Source: Paenibacillus aceris
GTDB taxonomy: Bacteria > Bacillota > Bacilli > Paenibacillales > NBRC-103111
Reading direction: 5' to 3'
Assembly (NCBI RefSeq): GCF_017874035.1
Contig: NZ_JAGGKV010000006.1
Span: 248,001-312,000, forward strand
DNA length: 64,000 nt
Of this stretch, positions 63,222 to 64,000 are shown piece after piece. A model generated the notes under the pieces. That model made no database searches. It saw only the letters and a program-made list of their open reading frames with translations, and was not told the DNA's origin. Within the stretch, counting starts at the first letter, position 1. Each line of letters opens with the position of its first letter. The translations under genes were made by a program, and so were the position numbers.

Positions 63222-63824
63222 TTACGACAAAGTTCGCTTAATTTCAGCAACTTGCGCTGCAAACTCCTCATCGCTCAAAACCGGAACTAACGAGGATTCA
63301 GGCGGTGTTTCAGCCCCTAGCTCAATCCATGATTTACAGCCGATATAGGCCTGCTCAATTGGAATATGTAAAGGTTCTGCCAATTTATACACTCTTAACA
63401 GCATGAGATGCAGCGGATTTTTACGTTTCCACTTCAATCTTTCGTCCGTGAAATTTTCCGTCCAAATGTGAAAAGGGTACAGCCTATTCAGCAGATCTCC
63501 ATCGCTAATCTCGATATCCTCGATCATCCGGGCATATGAACGGATTGTGACCTGCTCATCCTGCGCACTCCAACCGACCAAGGTTTCATCGATGACATGG
63601 CGATAATTGTCCTTGAGCAATTCTTTTCTCTGGTGCTCATAGGTAGGATAAAGAAAAAAATCATTGGATTCAACTTGAAAATCTCTCGTTTCTTCAACTA
63701 TACCCCCTTTGCGCATAATAAAGATTTGTGTTCCGTCTTCCAGCGCTTTGACAGCCGAAGCCCATTCTTTCAAGGCCTTTGGTTTTTCCACATACGCCAA
63801 CTCCTTGCTCTCCCAATAATCCAT
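63222..63824 (-). CDS. DUF1802 family protein
   Basis: The 200-residue protein matches DUF1802. It begins with LKEWASAVKALEDGTQIFIMRKGGIVEET, has FFLYPTYEHQRKELLKDNYR in the middle, and later WTENFTDERLKWKRKNPLHLMLLRVYKL. It is soluble, with no recognised catalytic motif. Function unknown; some members lie near nucleic-acid enzymes, but here the neighbours are suf and the partial gene at the window edge. Confidence 0.8.
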   Translation of the reverse strand: MDYWESKELAYVEKPKALKEWASAVKALEDGTQIFIMRKGGIVEETRDFQVESNDFFLYPTYEHQRKELLKDNYRHVIDETLVGWSAQDEQVTIRSYARMIEDIEISDGDLLNRLYPFHIWTENFTDERLKWKRKNPLHLMLLRVYKLAEPLHIPIEQAYIGCKSWIELGAETPPESSLVPVLSDEEFAAQVAEIKRTLS

Positions 63825-63879
63825 TCATTATAAGGAATCTGGTGAAGCAAAACAATACGGCATGAAAAGACGAAAAGAA

Positions 63880-63903
63880 AGGGATGGCTCTCAGGCCATC
63901 CCT
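63880..63903 (-). terminator. Terminator after the gene at the window edge
   Basis: Minus strand AGGGATGGC-CTGAGA-GCCATCCCT followed by TTCTTTT. Confidence 0.75.
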
Positions 63904-63911
63904 AAGTCTAC

Positions 63912-64000
63912 TTATTTTACATCTTCGGCGTAATACGTTTGTTGTATACGGGCAAACTGTTCTTGATTTTGTTTCATCGGATTCGGTTCATCATTCTTAG
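63912..64000 (-). CDS. C-terminal end of an unidentified gene
   Basis: The last 29 codons of a gene that enters from the right edge. They encode NPMKQNQEQFARIQQTYYAEDVK and a TAA stop. The tail is too short to name. An internal ATG suggests that the whole gene may be very small. A terminator follows, supporting a real 3' end. Confidence 0.5.
   Translation of the reverse strand, partial: KNDEPNPMKQNQEQFARIQQTYYAEDVK

Overview
The window looks like a chromosomal segment of a spore-forming Gram-positive bacterium of the Paenibacillus type. The evidence is the gene content: ytrH/ytrI/ytpI/ytoI next to dnaE, the cotJABC spore-coat operon, a GerPF-like spore protein, an array of five YheC/YheD coat-associated ATP-grasp genes and a sufCDSUB operon. 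Ribosome binding sites are strong (AGGAGG-type), and TTG and GTG starts are frequent. No rRNA, tRNA, CRISPR array, insertion sequence or prophage was seen. Almost everything looks like host core or niche-adapted chromosome.

Layout. 0.2-6.6 kb: citrate synthase, then a convergent exopolyphosphatase/polyphosphate kinase pair and the membrane protein YtvI. 6.6-18.9 kb: a Bacillus-like central metabolism block (fxsA, thioesterase, pyk, accA, accD, a pgpA-like gene, dnaE, ytrH, ytrI, ytpI, ytoI). It lacks the phosphofructokinase gene that usually sits between accA and pyk. 19-25 kb: a nitroreductase facing an old yellow enzyme, an acyltransferase, and a three-gene set with a ferric-reductase-like membrane protein, an ApbE-type flavin transferase and a small anchored Ser/Gly-rich protein. 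25-31.7 kb: yheA and the five-gene YheC/D array. 31.7-33.3 kb: a zinc-type CDF exporter and ArsR sensor with a near-perfect operator. 33.4-39.5 kb: GerPF-like protein, HAD phosphatase, nagBA, YdcF-like protein, cotJABC, and an NlpC/P60 hydrolase gene broken by one stop codon. 39.6-47.7 kb: a second YtvI-like protein, a CNNM/CorC protein, YfkAB radical SAM enzyme, an MMPL transporter, an HD-GYP phosphodiesterase and uppP. 47.8-52.7 kb: YunD-type nucleotidase, a protein of unknown function, a MoaD-MoaE fusion with an E1-like adenylyltransferase, and a second HD-GYP gene. 52.7-55.9 kb: a tightly coupled five-gene operon (small protein, secreted Ser-rich protein, glutathionylspermidine-synthase-like ATP-grasp, membrane protein, DUF350) behind a candidate ECF-sigma promoter. 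56-64 kb: an NlpC/P60 protein, a PH-domain gene that needs a frameshift, the suf operon, a DUF1802 protein and the end of another gene.

How the genes work together. The polyphosphate pair makes and degrades the same polymer. pyk, accA and accD link glycolysis to malonyl-CoA, and nagBA feeds amino sugars into glycolysis. suf builds Fe-S clusters behind a Fur/PerR-like dyad. The Moa/MoeB genes make molybdopterin. Several loci are sporulation functions.

The most interesting items are the ATP-grasp/DUF350/secreted-protein operon, the YheC/D array, the flavin-transferase module lacking an obvious secreted transferase, the MoaD-MoaE fusion with an internal Gly-Gly, and the two broken or recoded genes (NlpC/P60 and PH domain). 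All function calls come from reading motifs and gene order; no database search was run.
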